Numbered from the stretch's first letter, positions 30,567 to 38,572 are shown. The stretch: 42,536 nucleotides of DNA from JBMNQI01 sp050944055 (GCA_050944055.1 JBMNQI010000013.1:1-42536), one strand, 5' to 3'. Notes: generated from the sequence alone by a model not told the origin. Translations and numbers: made by a program.

Positions 30567-31911
30567 GCTGTTCGCGAAAAAACCGGTTACAATTGCTGTC
30601 CTCACTTTGGTCGTACCGACTGTTATCAGCCAGCTGATTAACGTTCTATACAATATGGCCGATACTTTTTTTATAGGCCAGACCGGCGACCCGAATCAGG
30701 TGGCCGCGGCAAACCTTTGTATGCCGATGTTCTTTCTACTCACGGGCTTTGCAAATCTTTTCGGAATCGGCGGCTCCAGCCTGATTTCAAGATGCCTTGG
30801 AAGAGGCGACAGTGAAAAAGCCAAACGCGCCGCTTCATTCAGCATATGGACATCCATTCTTGTTTCCTTATGTTATGGCGTCGCAATCTACGTTTTACGG
30901 CCGGTGCTGCTGCCGGCTTTCGGGGCGAACGATGAAACATATGAGTTTTGCAGCCAGTATATTTTCTGGACAGTCTTCATCGGCGCAATTCCTACAGTTC
31001 TGAGCGCGGAATTTGCGCATTTAATCCGGGCGGAGGGCTTCTCAAAACAAGCCAGCATCGGCATGACGGCAGGTGCGCTGCTGAATATCGTCCTGGACCC
31101 TATCTTCATAACGGCGTTTGGTATGCAGATTGCCGGCGCGGCCCTGGCAACGATGCTTTCCAATCTGGTGTCGGTGTCGTACTTCTTATATCATTTGATT
31201 CGCAGGCAACACAATACGGCTATTGTTCTGCACCCGAAATACTATACGCTCTCCGGACGTATTCCCTCGGAGATTCTGCTTACGGGGCTTCCGAGCGCGT
31301 TCATGAGCCTGATGGGTACTTTTTCGAATATCACGCTTAATAAGCTTCTGGCCTCATACAACAATGAAGCAATCGCGGGAGTCGGCATAGCAAAGAAAAT
31401 AGATTTTCTTGTGTACGGCGTTGCGACAGGCATGTCTCAAGGCGTAGTCCCGCTGATTGGGTATAACTATTCTTCCGGAAACTTCCCAAGGATGAAAAAA
31501 GTGATAAAAACGACGTTTATTCTGAGCCTCGGCGTGGCAATTATCAGCACAATCTTGCTTTTCACATGCGCGCACCCGATTGTGAAAAGCTTTATAGACG
31601 ATGCGGCGACCGTGGATTATGGACAGAGATTCCAGCGTATTATCTGCATCACCGGGCCGTGCATTTCGGTCACGTTGATTATTATTACCGTTTTTCAATC
31701 CATCGGTAAAAAGCTGCAGCCGCTTTTGCTGTCTCTGCTTCGAAAAGGCGGCCTGGATATACCGTTTATGTTTTTGATGAATTCCTTATTGGGCGTCAAT
31801 GGAATCGTTTGGGCAACGCCGATTGCCGATTTCAGCGCGATGGTCTTTGCCGTCATCCTTTTTCTTCCCTTCTGGGCAACACTGAAATCCTATCCGTCGT
31901 TGACTGTGTAG
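30547..31911 (+). CDS. MATE family multidrug efflux transporter
   Basis: A 454-residue inner-membrane exporter with about twelve hydrophobic helices in two similar halves. The N terminus TIAVLTLVVPTVISQLINVLYNMADTFFIGQTGDPNQVAAANLCMP is typical of the DinF/NorM-type MATE group in Bacillota, as are FANLFGIGGSSLISRCLGRGD and the second-half SQGVVPLIGYNYSSGN. MATE proteins expel cationic drugs or other compounds in exchange for sodium ions or protons. Translation starts at TTG 30547 with AGAAGG eight bases upstream, inside the 3' end of the tetR gene. The pair looks like a compact resistance or detoxification cassette. The substrate cannot be predicted. Like tetR, it looks less GC-rich than the neighbours, so transfer is possible. 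Confidence 0.94.
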   Translation: MTNTENELFAKKPVTIAVLTLVVPTVISQLINVLYNMADTFFIGQTGDPNQVAAANLCMPMFFLLTGFANLFGIGGSSLISRCLGRGDSEKAKRAASFSIWTSILVSLCYGVAIYVLRPVLLPAFGANDETYEFCSQYIFWTVFIGAIPTVLSAEFAHLIRAEGFSKQASIGMTAGALLNIVLDPIFITAFGMQIAGAALATMLSNLVSVSYFLYHLIRRQHNTAIVLHPKYYTLSGRIPSEILLTGLPSAFMSLMGTFSNITLNKLLASYNNEAIAGVGIAKKIDFLVYGVATGMSQGVVPLIGYNYSSGNFPRMKKVIKTTFILSLGVAIISTILLFTCAHPIVKSFIDDAATVDYGQRFQRIICITGPCISVTLIIITVFQSIGKKLQPLLLSLLRKGGLDIPFMFLMNSLLGVNGIVWATPIADFSAMVFAVILFLPFWATLKSYPSLTV

Positions 31912-31972
31912 TTAATGTGTAGTTCGCTCTGTCTTCTATCGCACGTTTTTTACATCGCATTGAAAAAGAAAA

Positions 31973-32010
31973 AGCCCTGAAACTCTTGAAATATCAAGCG
32001 TTTCAGGGCT
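31973..32010 (-). terminator. Terminator of the tRNA-Pro gene
   Basis: An 11-bp stem, AGCCCTGAAAC (31973-31983) with GTTTCAGGGCT (32000-32010), and an inner CTTGA/TCAAG stem. On the minus strand it is followed by TTTTTCTTTTTC, a strong U tract, 20 bases after the CCA end of the tRNA. Confidence 0.85.
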
Positions 32011-32029
32011 CTCCGCATATATGGCAAAA

Positions 32030-32106
32030 TGGTCGGAGTGTCGGGACTTGAACCCGAGGCCTCTTGGTCCCGAACCAAGCGCGATACCAAACTTCGCCAC
32101 ACCCCG
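32030..32106 (-). tRNA. tRNA-Pro(CGG)
   Basis: A complete cloverleaf reads on the minus strand. The acceptor stem is CGGGGTG with CACTCCG (one GU pair). The D arm is GCGA-AGTTTGGTA-TCGC. The anticodon stem CTTGG/CCAAG encloses TTCGGGA, giving anticodon CGG for the proline codon CCG. The T arm is TCGGG-TTCAAGT-CCCGA. The discriminator is A, and CCA is encoded (32030-32032). It has its own consensus promoter and terminator. Confidence 0.96.
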
Positions 32107-32124
32107 TTTTAGCCTCGCCAACAC

Positions 32125-32153
32125 ATTATAGAGAAAGCAGCTTTGGTTGTCAA
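32125..32153 (-). promoter_or_regulatory. Consensus promoter of tRNA-Pro
   Basis: On the minus strand a perfect TTGACA (32148-32153), exactly 17 bases and a perfect TATAAT (32125-32130), with transcription starting about a dozen bases before the mature tRNA 5' end. Confidence 0.9.
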
Positions 32154-32238
32154 GGAATTTTTACTGCCATAGACGGAATAGAGTTGTCCTGGAGCGTATG
32201 CTTCGGCCGGTTCTTTACCATTATTATAAAAAGAGGCG

Positions 32239-32823
32239 ATGGTCTTGCGCTTGGGAAGGGTAAAAATAGGAATAAGCTTTTTTATACTGTGCGCCGTTTT
32301 GATAATAGTCGACTCGGGCTGGGTGCTTTTGACCTTTGCCGCCGCGGCGGCGGTGCATGAGCTTGGGCATCTTCTTGTTCTGCGCGCCCATGCGAAGGTT
32401 ACCGGCGTCTTATTGACGGCGGCCGGCGTGTCGATGGAGGTCAGCTCTGGCGGGGGCTACGCGGAGGAGCTGACTTCCGCAATGGCGGGACCTATCGCAA
32501 GCTTTGGGTTCAGCCTCATTACCGCAATTCTTTGGAAAAAAACATGGGCTCTTTCGTGGGCCAGCCTTATACTCGGCGCTTTCAACCTTCTGCCCGCCCT
32601 GCCGCTTGACGGGGGCAGAGCGCTATACGCGCTTACTGCGGCGATGCGCGGCCCGGAGAGGGCGCGGGCCGTAACCCGTTTTTCAACGATAATTACGGCG
32701 GCTCTGCTTTTTGTACCGGGCATCCTGCTCTTTTGGCGCACGGGCGGAAATTTCACGCTGCTTGCCGCCTCGTGCTACCTTGCGTTAAGATGCGCACTTG
32801 AAAAAAACGGGGATTTATTATAA
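32239..32823 (+). CDS. M50 family site-2-type metalloprotease
   Basis: A 194-residue membrane protease of the M50 family, a size close to the SpoIVFB-like group. The zinc motif HELGH (H40, E41, H44) lies in the second hydrophobic segment, and the third ligand is D124 in NLLPALPLDGG. Hydrophobic helices flank both motifs, so the active site is within the membrane. SpoIVFB cleaves pro-sigma-K in Bacillus; whether this protein does so is unknown, as no SpoIVFA is adjacent. The start is doubtful: ATG 32239 is only two bases from AAGAGG, while TTG 32245 in the same frame has the better eight-base spacing. It begins the long rightward operon that includes the radical SAM genes. Confidence 0.88.
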   Translation: MVLRLGRVKIGISFFILCAVLIIVDSGWVLLTFAAAAAVHELGHLLVLRAHAKVTGVLLTAAGVSMEVSSGGGYAEELTSAMAGPIASFGFSLITAILWKKTWALSWASLILGAFNLLPALPLDGGRALYALTAAMRGPERARAVTRFSTIITAALLFVPGILLFWRTGGNFTLLAASCYLALRCALEKNGDLL

Positions 32824-32892
32824 AATACAGCGAACAATACGGCGTCTGCGGAGAACAAGTTCGCATGGCCGACGCTATTAAGGAATGATCTG

Positions 32893-34719
32893 ATGGACTG
32901 CAAACTGCGCCGTATCCTGAAGCGGGTTCAAAAACCCGCTCGATATACAGGCGGCGAATACAACTCTATAGTTAAGGACAGGGCTTCTACGGATCTCTCT
33001 ATGGCTCTGTGCTTCCCGGACACATATGAGATAGGCATGTCGAACCTTGGCCTGCAGATTTTATACGGTACTGTAAACGCAATGGACGGCGTCAGGTGCG
33101 AGCGCGTTTTCGCGCCCTGGGGAGACATGGAGGAAGAGCTGCGCGCGGCGGGCATGCCTCTATTCGCGCTCGAGAGCGGCGGCGCGCTGTCGGGCTTTGA
33201 CGTCGTCGGGTTTTCGCTCGGTTATGAGATGGCCTATTCAAATGTGCTGAATATGCTTGAGCTGGGGCATATCGAGCTGAAAGCCTCGGACCGGGGCGAG
33301 GGCGCGCCGCTTGTTATTGCGGGCGGGGTCTGCGCGTATAACCCGGAGCCTCTGGCCGATTTTATCGACCTTTTCCTGCTCGGCGAGGGCGAGGAGCTTC
33401 TGCCGGAGGTATTGGAGCTGTACCGTAAAATGCGCTCGCGCCCTAAAAGTGAATTCCTGCTTGAGGCCTCGAAGATTCAGGGCTGCTATGCGCCGTCGCT
33501 CTATACTGTGAGATATAACGGGGACGGTACTATCGCGGACTTCACTCCTATGGACGGCGCGCCCCCAAAAGTCATAAAACGCATAATAAAAGATATGAAC
33601 AGGCGCTACTATGCGACAAACGCGATTGTTCCGAATACCGAGATAGTCCACGACCGTGTCACGCTGGAGCTTTTCCGCGGCTGCATACGCGGCTGCCGCT
33701 TTTGCCAGGCCGGTTTTGTCTGCCGCCCCGTCCGCTCGAAGGACCGAGAGACTCTTGTAAGCCTGGCCAAAGAGGGGCTTTCTGACTCAGGCTATGAGGA
33801 AGTCACGCTTTCGTCGCTGAGCACAAGCGATTATAAGGAACTGGGGGAGCTTTGCGACTCGCTGCTTAAGTTCTGCGAGCCGCGCCGGACAAATCTCTCC
33901 CTGCCGTCTCTGCGCGCGGACAACTTTTCAATGGAGCTTATGCAGAAGATTCAGAGAGTCCGCAAGTCGGGGCTTACGTTCGCGCCCGAGGCGGGGACCC
34001 AGCGCCTGCGCGACGTGATAAATAAAAACGTAACCGAGGAGGATATCCTCCGCTCCTGCCGCACGGCGTTTCAAAGCGGCTGGAATTCTGTCAAGCTTTA
34101 TTTCATGCTCGGCCTGCCCACGGAGACAGACGAGGACGTACTCGCCATCGCGGAGCTGAGCAGGCGCGTCCTGCGCGAGTGGCGCGAGCACGCTTCAAAC
34201 AGGAACAGGGGAGTGAAGATAACAGTTTCCACCTCCTGCTTCGTTCCAAAGCCCCACACGCCCTTCCAGTGGGAGGCGCAGATCCCGAGGGAAGAATATA
34301 TGAGACGGGTCAGCCTCCTGCGCGACGCCATCAATTCAAGAAGCATCACGTATAACTGGCACGACCCGGATACCAGCTGGCTTGAGGCCGTTTTGGCCCG
34401 GGGCGACAGGAGGCTGGGGAGCGTGCTGCTGGAAGCCCATTCGGCAGGCGCGAGGCTTGACGCATGGAGCGAATATTTTAACATTGAGCTCTGGGAAAAG
34501 GCATTTGAAAAATGCTCTCTGGACCCGGCGTTTTACGCCAACCGTGAGAAAGCGTATGAGGAATTGCTGCCGTGGAGCTTTATAGATACGGGCGTTTCTC
34601 CCTCATACCTGCGCCGTGAGAGGGAGCGGGCGCGCGAGGGAAAGACAACTCCGGACTGCCGGACCTCATGCGGCGCCTGCGGCGCCAGCGGACTGACGGG
34701 AGGTGCCTGCGATGCCTGA
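32893..34719 (+). CDS. B12-binding-domain-type radical SAM protein (TIGR03960 group)
   Basis: A 608-residue radical SAM enzyme of unknown reaction. The N-terminal third has the fold of a cobalamin-binding domain (ALCFPDTYEIGMSNLGLQILYGTVN, ALSGFDVVGFSLGYEMAYSNVLNML, APLVIAGGVCAYNPEPLADFIDLFLLGEGEELL). The radical SAM core has the cluster motif RGCIRGCRFCQAGFVCRPVR (C-x3-C-x2-C) near residue 263, followed by YEEVTLSSLSTSDY and FAPEAGTQRLRDVINKNVTEEDIL. The C-terminal tail has several cysteines (CRTSCGACGASG). It overlaps the next gene, a TIGR03936-type protein that is its regular companion in Clostridia. The two are usually linked with ribosome or RNase genes, and here rplS follows. The substrate is not known. 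Confidence 0.92.
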   Translation: MDCKLRRILKRVQKPARYTGGEYNSIVKDRASTDLSMALCFPDTYEIGMSNLGLQILYGTVNAMDGVRCERVFAPWGDMEEELRAAGMPLFALESGGALSGFDVVGFSLGYEMAYSNVLNMLELGHIELKASDRGEGAPLVIAGGVCAYNPEPLADFIDLFLLGEGEELLPEVLELYRKMRSRPKSEFLLEASKIQGCYAPSLYTVRYNGDGTIADFTPMDGAPPKVIKRIIKDMNRRYYATNAIVPNTEIVHDRVTLELFRGCIRGCRFCQAGFVCRPVRSKDRETLVSLAKEGLSDSGYEEVTLSSLSTSDYKELGELCDSLLKFCEPRRTNLSLPSLRADNFSMELMQKIQRVRKSGLTFAPEAGTQRLRDVINKNVTEEDILRSCRTAFQSGWNSVKLYFMLGLPTETDEDVLAIAELSRRVLREWREHASNRNRGVKITVSTSCFVPKPHTPFQWEAQIPREEYMRRVSLLRDAINSRSITYNWHDPDTSWLEAVLARGDRRLGSVLLEAHSAGARLDAWSEYFNIELWEKAFEKCSLDPAFYANREKAYEELLPWSFIDTGVSPSYLRRERERAREGKTTPDCRTSCGACGASGLTGGACDA

Positions 34720-35383
34720 GATGATTAAAAGGCGGCTTCTCTTCTCCAAGCTGGGCCGGGCGGCTTTTATCTCCCACCTTGACCTGATGCGCACATTCCA
34801 GAGGGCTTTTATACGCGCCGGCATAGATATCTGGCATACCGAGGGTTTTAACCCGCACCCGTATATAGCCATAGCGCTGCCGCTGTCCGTGGGGCAGGAG
34901 AGCGTCTGCGAGCTGCTTGATTTCGGCCTGCTCAAAGAGACAGGCGACAGGCAGCTTATAGAGCGCCTCAATTCGGCAATGCCGGACGGCATACGCGTCC
35001 TCAGAGCATGCGCTTCCGCCCGCCCGCTAAATCAGCTGGCGTATGTACGCAATACTATACGGCTTACGTTTGACGACGGCATACCCGGCGCAGCAGTATC
35101 GGATATAGGAAAGCTCTTTGAGAGCGAAAGCATTACGGTTTTGAAGAAATTAAAAAAAGGCGGGGAGCAGGAGCTCAATATTAAGCCGCTTATAAAAGAG
35201 CTTTCGGTTGCCGCGGATGGGAATGACGCGGTAATAGACGCAGTGCTCCGGGCTTCCGAGCCGTACCTAAACCCCTCTTACCTCGTGAAGGCGGTTGAGG
35301 ATTATTTGCCCGGCCTGCGCTTTGATGAGGCTCAGATACGCCGCGTTTCTCTTCTCGACAGGGAAATGAAGGAGTTTATATAG
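34712..35383 (+). CDS. Radical SAM-associated protein (TIGR03936/DUF2344 group)
   Basis: A 223-residue protein that accompanies TIGR03960 radical SAM enzymes, in some genomes as a fusion. It opens with IKRRLLFSKLGRAAFISHLDLMRTFQRAFIRAGIDIWHTEGFNPHPYIAIALPLSVGQESVCELLDF, the diagnostic block for the family, with SHLD and FNPHP as the best-conserved parts. The rest is a mixed alpha/beta domain. The start at ATG 34712 is chosen for GGGAGG eight bases upstream; a GTG at 34703 overlaps that site. It overlaps the radical SAM gene by eight bases, so the two are translationally linked. The function is unknown; modification of an RNA or ribosomal component has been suggested by gene context only. Confidence 0.9.
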   Translation: MPEMIKRRLLFSKLGRAAFISHLDLMRTFQRAFIRAGIDIWHTEGFNPHPYIAIALPLSVGQESVCELLDFGLLKETGDRQLIERLNSAMPDGIRVLRACASARPLNQLAYVRNTIRLTFDDGIPGAAVSDIGKLFESESITVLKKLKKGGEQELNIKPLIKELSVAADGNDAVIDAVLRASEPYLNPSYLVKAVEDYLPGLRFDEAQIRRVSLLDREMKEFI

Positions 35384-35492
35384 TCAAAGCACTTCGGCCC
35401 GGGCCGATTGTTTATAGGCGTTGCTCCATTTCAAGTCAAAAAGCGCTTTGTGGCCGAATGGCGATTTAGCTGGTATAAAAGTAATAAAATAC

Positions 35493-35521
35493 TTGCATTT
35501 TGTTTTACCCTATGGTAAACT
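35493..35521 (+). promoter_or_regulatory. rplS promoter
   Basis: TTGCAT (35493-35498), 17 bases, TAAACT (35516-35521), with an extended -10 TG at 35513-35514. It gives a leader of about 90 bases before the rplS start. Confidence 0.7.
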
Positions 35522-35550
35522 ACCTTGGCATTGTAAAACGGACGGTCCTC

Positions 35551-35586
35551 TGCCGCTGCCCTATAACGGGCTGAGCTTTGGCGGCA
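35551..35586 (+). promoter_or_regulatory. Candidate ribosomal protein L19 leader hairpin
   Basis: In the rplS leader TGCCGC (35551-35556) pairs with GCGGCA (35581-35586), and inside it GCCC (35558-35561) pairs with GGGC (35568-35571) around a TATAAC loop, leaving an asymmetric bulge. Autoregulatory L19 leaders are known in Bacillota; whether this fits that family was not tested. Confidence 0.45.
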
Positions 35587-35617
35587 TGAACGGCTATGAA
35601 GAAGGGAGGACAATGTA

Positions 35618-35959
35618 TTGGATCTCATTAAGGCGCTTACACAGCCTCAGCTCAAGGAAGACGCGCTTCAGGCCAACATAGGCGACACCGTCAGGGTGCA
35701 CGTTAAGGTCAAGGAAGGCGCGCGCGAAAGAGTTCAGGCTTTTGAAGGCACGCTTATTGCCCGCAAACACGGAGGAATCGAGGAGACTATCACAGTCCGC
35801 CGGATTTCCTACGGCGTCGGCACCGAAAAGGTTTTCCCCATCCACTCGCCGAACATCGTCAAAATTGAGACGGTGAGGCACGGTAAAGTCAGACGCGCCA
35901 AGCTCTATTATCTGCGCGACAGAATCGGCAAGAAGGCAAAAATCAAAGAGCAGGTCTGA
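35618..35959 (+). CDS. rplS: 50S ribosomal protein L19
   Basis: A large-subunit ribosomal protein at the interface with the small subunit, 113 residues, normal size. Recognisable parts: the N-terminal MDLIKALTQPQLKEDALQ, VRVHVKVKEGARERVQAFEGTLIARKHGGIEETITVRRISYGVGTEKVFPIHSPNI and the basic end RRAKLYYLRDRIGKKAKIKE. Initiation is at TTG 35618, seven bases after GGGAGGA. An ATG five bases upstream (35613) is in another frame, too close to that site, and gives only a 22-codon product. The gene has its own promoter and leader, and an intrinsic terminator follows the stop, so it is largely an independent unit ahead of lepB. Confidence 0.97.
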   Translation: MDLIKALTQPQLKEDALQANIGDTVRVHVKVKEGARERVQAFEGTLIARKHGGIEETITVRRISYGVGTEKVFPIHSPNIVKIETVRHGKVRRAKLYYLRDRIGKKAKIKEQV

Positions 35960-35972
35960 TATGCATGAACCT

Positions 35973-35998
35973 AAAGGAGGCCAGGGGCCTCCTTTTTT
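35973..35998 (+). terminator. rplS terminator
   Basis: A 10-bp stem AAAGGAGGCC / GGCCTCCTTT (35973-35982 with 35986-35995), a three-base loop and a TTTTTT run. Confidence 0.9.
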
Positions 35999-36025
35999 CT
36001 AGCTTATACGCCGAGAGATTTGCAC

Positions 36026-36054
36026 TTTATTTATTCACAATTATTGTGTATAAT
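36026..36054 (+). promoter_or_regulatory. Possible promoter of the lepB operon
   Basis: TATAAT at 36049-36054 with a poor -35 (TTTATT, 36026-36031, 17-base spacer). The spacer holds the dyad CACAAT-T-ATTGTG (36036-36048). The following leader to 36193 is long (about 130 bases) and GC-rich, with no recognised riboswitch. Confidence 0.45.
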
Positions 36055-36193
36055 TAAGGCAGCGCTGACAAAACGTAGATTTCCGGAGGCTGCGTGCTCC
36101 GCGCGCGTTCTCCTAAAAGCGTTTTCGCCGCCTGCGCCGGCGGCCGGGTTTAGAAGGACGCCTTCCGTCAGCGTTTTGGCACGGGGGTTATAT

Positions 36194-36754
36194 ATGAACG
36201 ATAACAAAGGAAATCTCCAGCCGGAGAAAGTGACTGTCGGCAGCGAGCTATACGACTGGGCGCAGGCTCTGGTAACCGCCATTGTATTTATCGTGCTGCT
36301 TTTCACGTTTGTCGGGCGGATAATAGGAGTCGACGGCACTTCAATGCTGCCCACCCTGCAGGACGGGGACAGGGTCGTGCTGCAGGGCATACTGTATGAG
36401 CCGAAGGCCGGGGACATCGTGGTTCTGACAAAGAAGTCCTTCGACGAGGACCCTATTGTAAAGCGCGTAATAGCGACCGAGGGCCAGACCGTGGATATAG
36501 ATTTCCAGACCGGGGCCTTAAGCATAGACGGCGTGGTGCAGGATGAGCCTTATATTGCCGACCTGACGCATAACAGGGGTGATATGACATTCCCGGCGGT
36601 CGTGCCAAAGGACTGCATCTTCGTAATGGGCGACAACCGCAACGGCAGCACGGACAGCCGCTTTTCCGTTATCGGCATGGTGGACAAGCGGTACGTGCTT
36701 GGACGCGTATTCATGAGGGTATATCCGTTTAACAAAATTGGGAGCATCTCATAA
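36194..36754 (+). CDS. lepB: Signal peptidase I
   Basis: Removes signal peptides from exported proteins at the outer face of the membrane. A 186-residue single-span S26 protease of the Gram-positive type. It has a cytoplasmic N terminus, one membrane helix (ALVTAIVFIVLLFTFVG), then the nucleophile S50 in GTSMLPTL, the substrate-binding DRVVLQ box, the general base K90 in VKRVIATEGQ, and the conserved MGDNRNGSTDSRFSVIG near the end. ATG 36194 follows GGGGG at six bases; the frame is open further upstream, but the extra residues are not signal-peptidase-like. It directly abuts rbgA, the usual Bacillota order rplS-lepB-rbgA-rnhB. Confidence 0.96.
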   Translation: MNDNKGNLQPEKVTVGSELYDWAQALVTAIVFIVLLFTFVGRIIGVDGTSMLPTLQDGDRVVLQGILYEPKAGDIVVLTKKSFDEDPIVKRVIATEGQTVDIDFQTGALSIDGVVQDEPYIADLTHNRGDMTFPAVVPKDCIFVMGDNRNGSTDSRFSVIGMVDKRYVLGRVFMRVYPFNKIGSIS

Positions 36755-37621
36755 ATGAACGTACAGTGGTACCCCGGCCATATGAAAAAGACGCGGCGGA
36801 TGATAGAGGAAAGCCTTAAACTGGTCGACGCCGTCTGCGAACTCCTCGACGCGCGCATACCGGTTTCCAGCCGTAATCCGGATATTGACGAGCTTACGTC
36901 GGGAAAGCCCCGCCTCGTCATACTTAACCGTGCCGATCAGGCGGATCCTGACGGCACAAGGCTTTGGAGCCGCTATTTCTCCGGTTTAGGCTGCGCCGTA
37001 ATGACGGCGGACAGCAAAACGGGGGCGGGCGTGAATAAGTTCCCGGCTGCCGTCAAGTCCCTGCTGCGCGAAAAAATCGCCTCCTGGGAAGCAAAAGGGC
37101 AGTCCGGACGCACAATACGCGTGATGGTCGTCGGAGTGCCCAATGTCGGGAAGAGCTCGTTTATTAACCGCGCGGCCGGGCGCAGGTCCGCCAGGGCGGA
37201 GGACAGGCCGGGCGTTACGCGCGGGCGGCAGTGGATAACCGTTGAGCGCGGTCTGGAGCTGCTGGATACGCCGGGGATACTGTGGCCTAAGTTTGAAGAC
37301 GAAAAAACGGGCTTGAACCTCGCGTTTACCGGCGCCGTAAAGGACGAAGTAATCGACACGGAGACCCTCGCCATGAAGCTGTGTCAGGTGCTGCTCGATA
37401 AATACCCGCAGGCGCTTCAAAACCGCTACGGCGTGGATACGGATACGGAGGCCGGCGGATGGGAGATATTGAGGCGCTGCGCAATAAAGCGCGGGTTTCT
37501 TATAAGCGGGGGCGAAGCCGACCTGGAGCGCATGTCCCGGGTTTTGCTTGACGAATTCAGGGGAGGAAAGCTCGGACGCATAACGCTTGAACTGCCGGAG
37601 GATGCCTATGAATCGAAATGA
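36755..37621 (+). CDS. rbgA: Ribosome biogenesis GTPase RbgA (YlqF)
   Basis: A 288-residue circularly permuted GTPase needed for late assembly of the 50S subunit. The motif order is permuted, as expected: G4 appears first as LVILNRAD, followed by the G5-like TADSKTG, then G1 GVPNVGKSSFIN, the G2 region RPGVTRGRQW, and G3 LLDTPGILWP. The N terminus VQWYPGHMKKTRRMIEE is the family signature. The C-terminal helical ANTAR-like domain (LCQVLLDKYPQALQNRYGVDTD) binds rRNA. The ATG follows the lepB stop without a gap, with GGGAG nine bases upstream. Placement next to rplS fits its ribosomal role. Confidence 0.96.
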   Translation: MNVQWYPGHMKKTRRMIEESLKLVDAVCELLDARIPVSSRNPDIDELTSGKPRLVILNRADQADPDGTRLWSRYFSGLGCAVMTADSKTGAGVNKFPAAVKSLLREKIASWEAKGQSGRTIRVMVVGVPNVGKSSFINRAAGRRSARAEDRPGVTRGRQWITVERGLELLDTPGILWPKFEDEKTGLNLAFTGAVKDEVIDTETLAMKLCQVLLDKYPQALQNRYGVDTDTEAGGWEILRRCAIKRGFLISGGEADLERMSRVLLDEFRGGKLGRITLELPEDAYESK

Positions 37622-38213
37622 CCTTTGGAGCATAGAGAACGAGCTGTATGAGGAAGACGCAGGGCTTATTTGCGGTGTGGACGAGGCCGGCAGGGGCCCG
37701 CTTTGCGGGCCGGTATGCGCCGCCGCCGTTATTTTGCCGAGAGGGCTTATTATACCCGGGCTTGACGATTCAAAAAAGCTGACCGAGCGCAAGCGGGAGG
37801 AGATTTACGATTTAATTGTCCTAAAGGCAGTAAGCTGGGCGGCCGCCTTCGCGACGCATGAGGAGATAAACGAGTTAAATATACTGAACGCTACATATTT
37901 AGCTATGAACCGAGCCATAGCAAAGCTGAGACCCGCGCCGGACCTGGCCATCGTGGACGGAAACAGCGTCAGGGGAATAATAATGAGGGCAAAGCCTGTT
38001 ATCGGGGGAGACGGCTTATCCGCCTCGATAGCCGCGGCCTCAATCATAGCGAAGGTCACGAGAGACAGGTATATGTGCGAGCTTGCAAAAAGCTACCCCC
38101 AGTACGGATTTGAAAAGCACAAGGGCTACGGCACGAAGGAGCATTACGAGGCTCTGCGGAGGTACGGGCCGTCGCCTGTCCACCGCGTTTTATTCCTGAG
38201 GAATATGCACTGA
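37608..38213 (+). CDS. rnhB: Ribonuclease HII
   Basis: Cleaves RNA in RNA-DNA hybrids and single ribonucleotides misincorporated into DNA. It has 201 residues. Catalytic residues visible: D25 and E26 in GVDEAGRGPLCGPV, D117 in AIVDGN, and the late aspartate in ASIIAKVTRDRYM. GLDDSKKLTERKREE is a further type II signature. ATG 37608 has GGAGG six bases upstream; ATG 37602 is too close to that site. It overlaps rbgA by 14 bases and its stop overlaps the yraN start (TGATG). Confidence 0.97.
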   Translation: MNRNDLWSIENELYEEDAGLICGVDEAGRGPLCGPVCAAAVILPRGLIIPGLDDSKKLTERKREEIYDLIVLKAVSWAAAFATHEEINELNILNATYLAMNRAIAKLRPAPDLAIVDGNSVRGIIMRAKPVIGGDGLSASIAAASIIAKVTRDRYMCELAKSYPQYGFEKHKGYGTKEHYEALRRYGPSPVHRVLFLRNMH

Positions 38214-38572
38214 TGAAGACGAAGCTGCTGGGCAGATGGGGAGAGGCGGAAGCGGCAAAATACCTCCGTGAAAAAGGCTATGAGCTTTTAGCCGCGGGGT
38301 ACAGGACCCGATTCGGCGAAATAGACTTAATAGCCCGAAAAGGCGGTATTATAGCCTTCGTGGAAGTGAAGCTCCGGAAAAACGACAGTTTTGCCCCGGC
38401 AAGAGAATATGTGGACAAAAACAAGCGGGAACGGCTGCGCATCACAGCCTCCATGTGGCTGGCCCGGCAGGAAAATGAGCCGATCTGCCGCTTTGACGTT
38501 ATCGAGATATACGCTCCCGAGGGAGAAAAGACTATAAAGCCGAGGATTAATCATATTAAAAATGCTTTTTGA
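38213..38572 (+). CDS. YraN family (UPF0102) nuclease-fold protein
   Basis: A 119-residue protein with the UPF0102 pattern: GRWGEAEAAKYLREKGYELLAAGYRTRFGEIDLIARKGGIIAFVEVKLRKND. The residues GEIDLI...FVEVK form the PD-(D/E)XK nuclease-like core, so endonuclease activity has been proposed for the family, but the cellular role is not settled. The C-terminal half (REYVDKNKRERLRITASMWLARQE, RFDVIEIYAPEGE) is also typical. It shares an overlap with rnhB at its start and with the dipeptidase gene at its end, so it is firmly within the operon. The rnhB-yraN order is common in Bacillota. Confidence 0.94.
   Translation: MKTKLLGRWGEAEAAKYLREKGYELLAAGYRTRFGEIDLIARKGGIIAFVEVKLRKNDSFAPAREYVDKNKRERLRITASMWLARQENEPICRFDVIEIYAPEGEKTIKPRINHIKNAF

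Noticed and set aside
35613..35681. ATG 35613 as the rplS start
   Set aside because: It is in another frame, only two bases from the ribosome site, and ends after 22 codons; the L19 N terminus begins at TTG 35618.
36986..37792. A 268-codon minus-strand open frame
   Set aside because: It is the antisense shadow of rbgA and rnhB.
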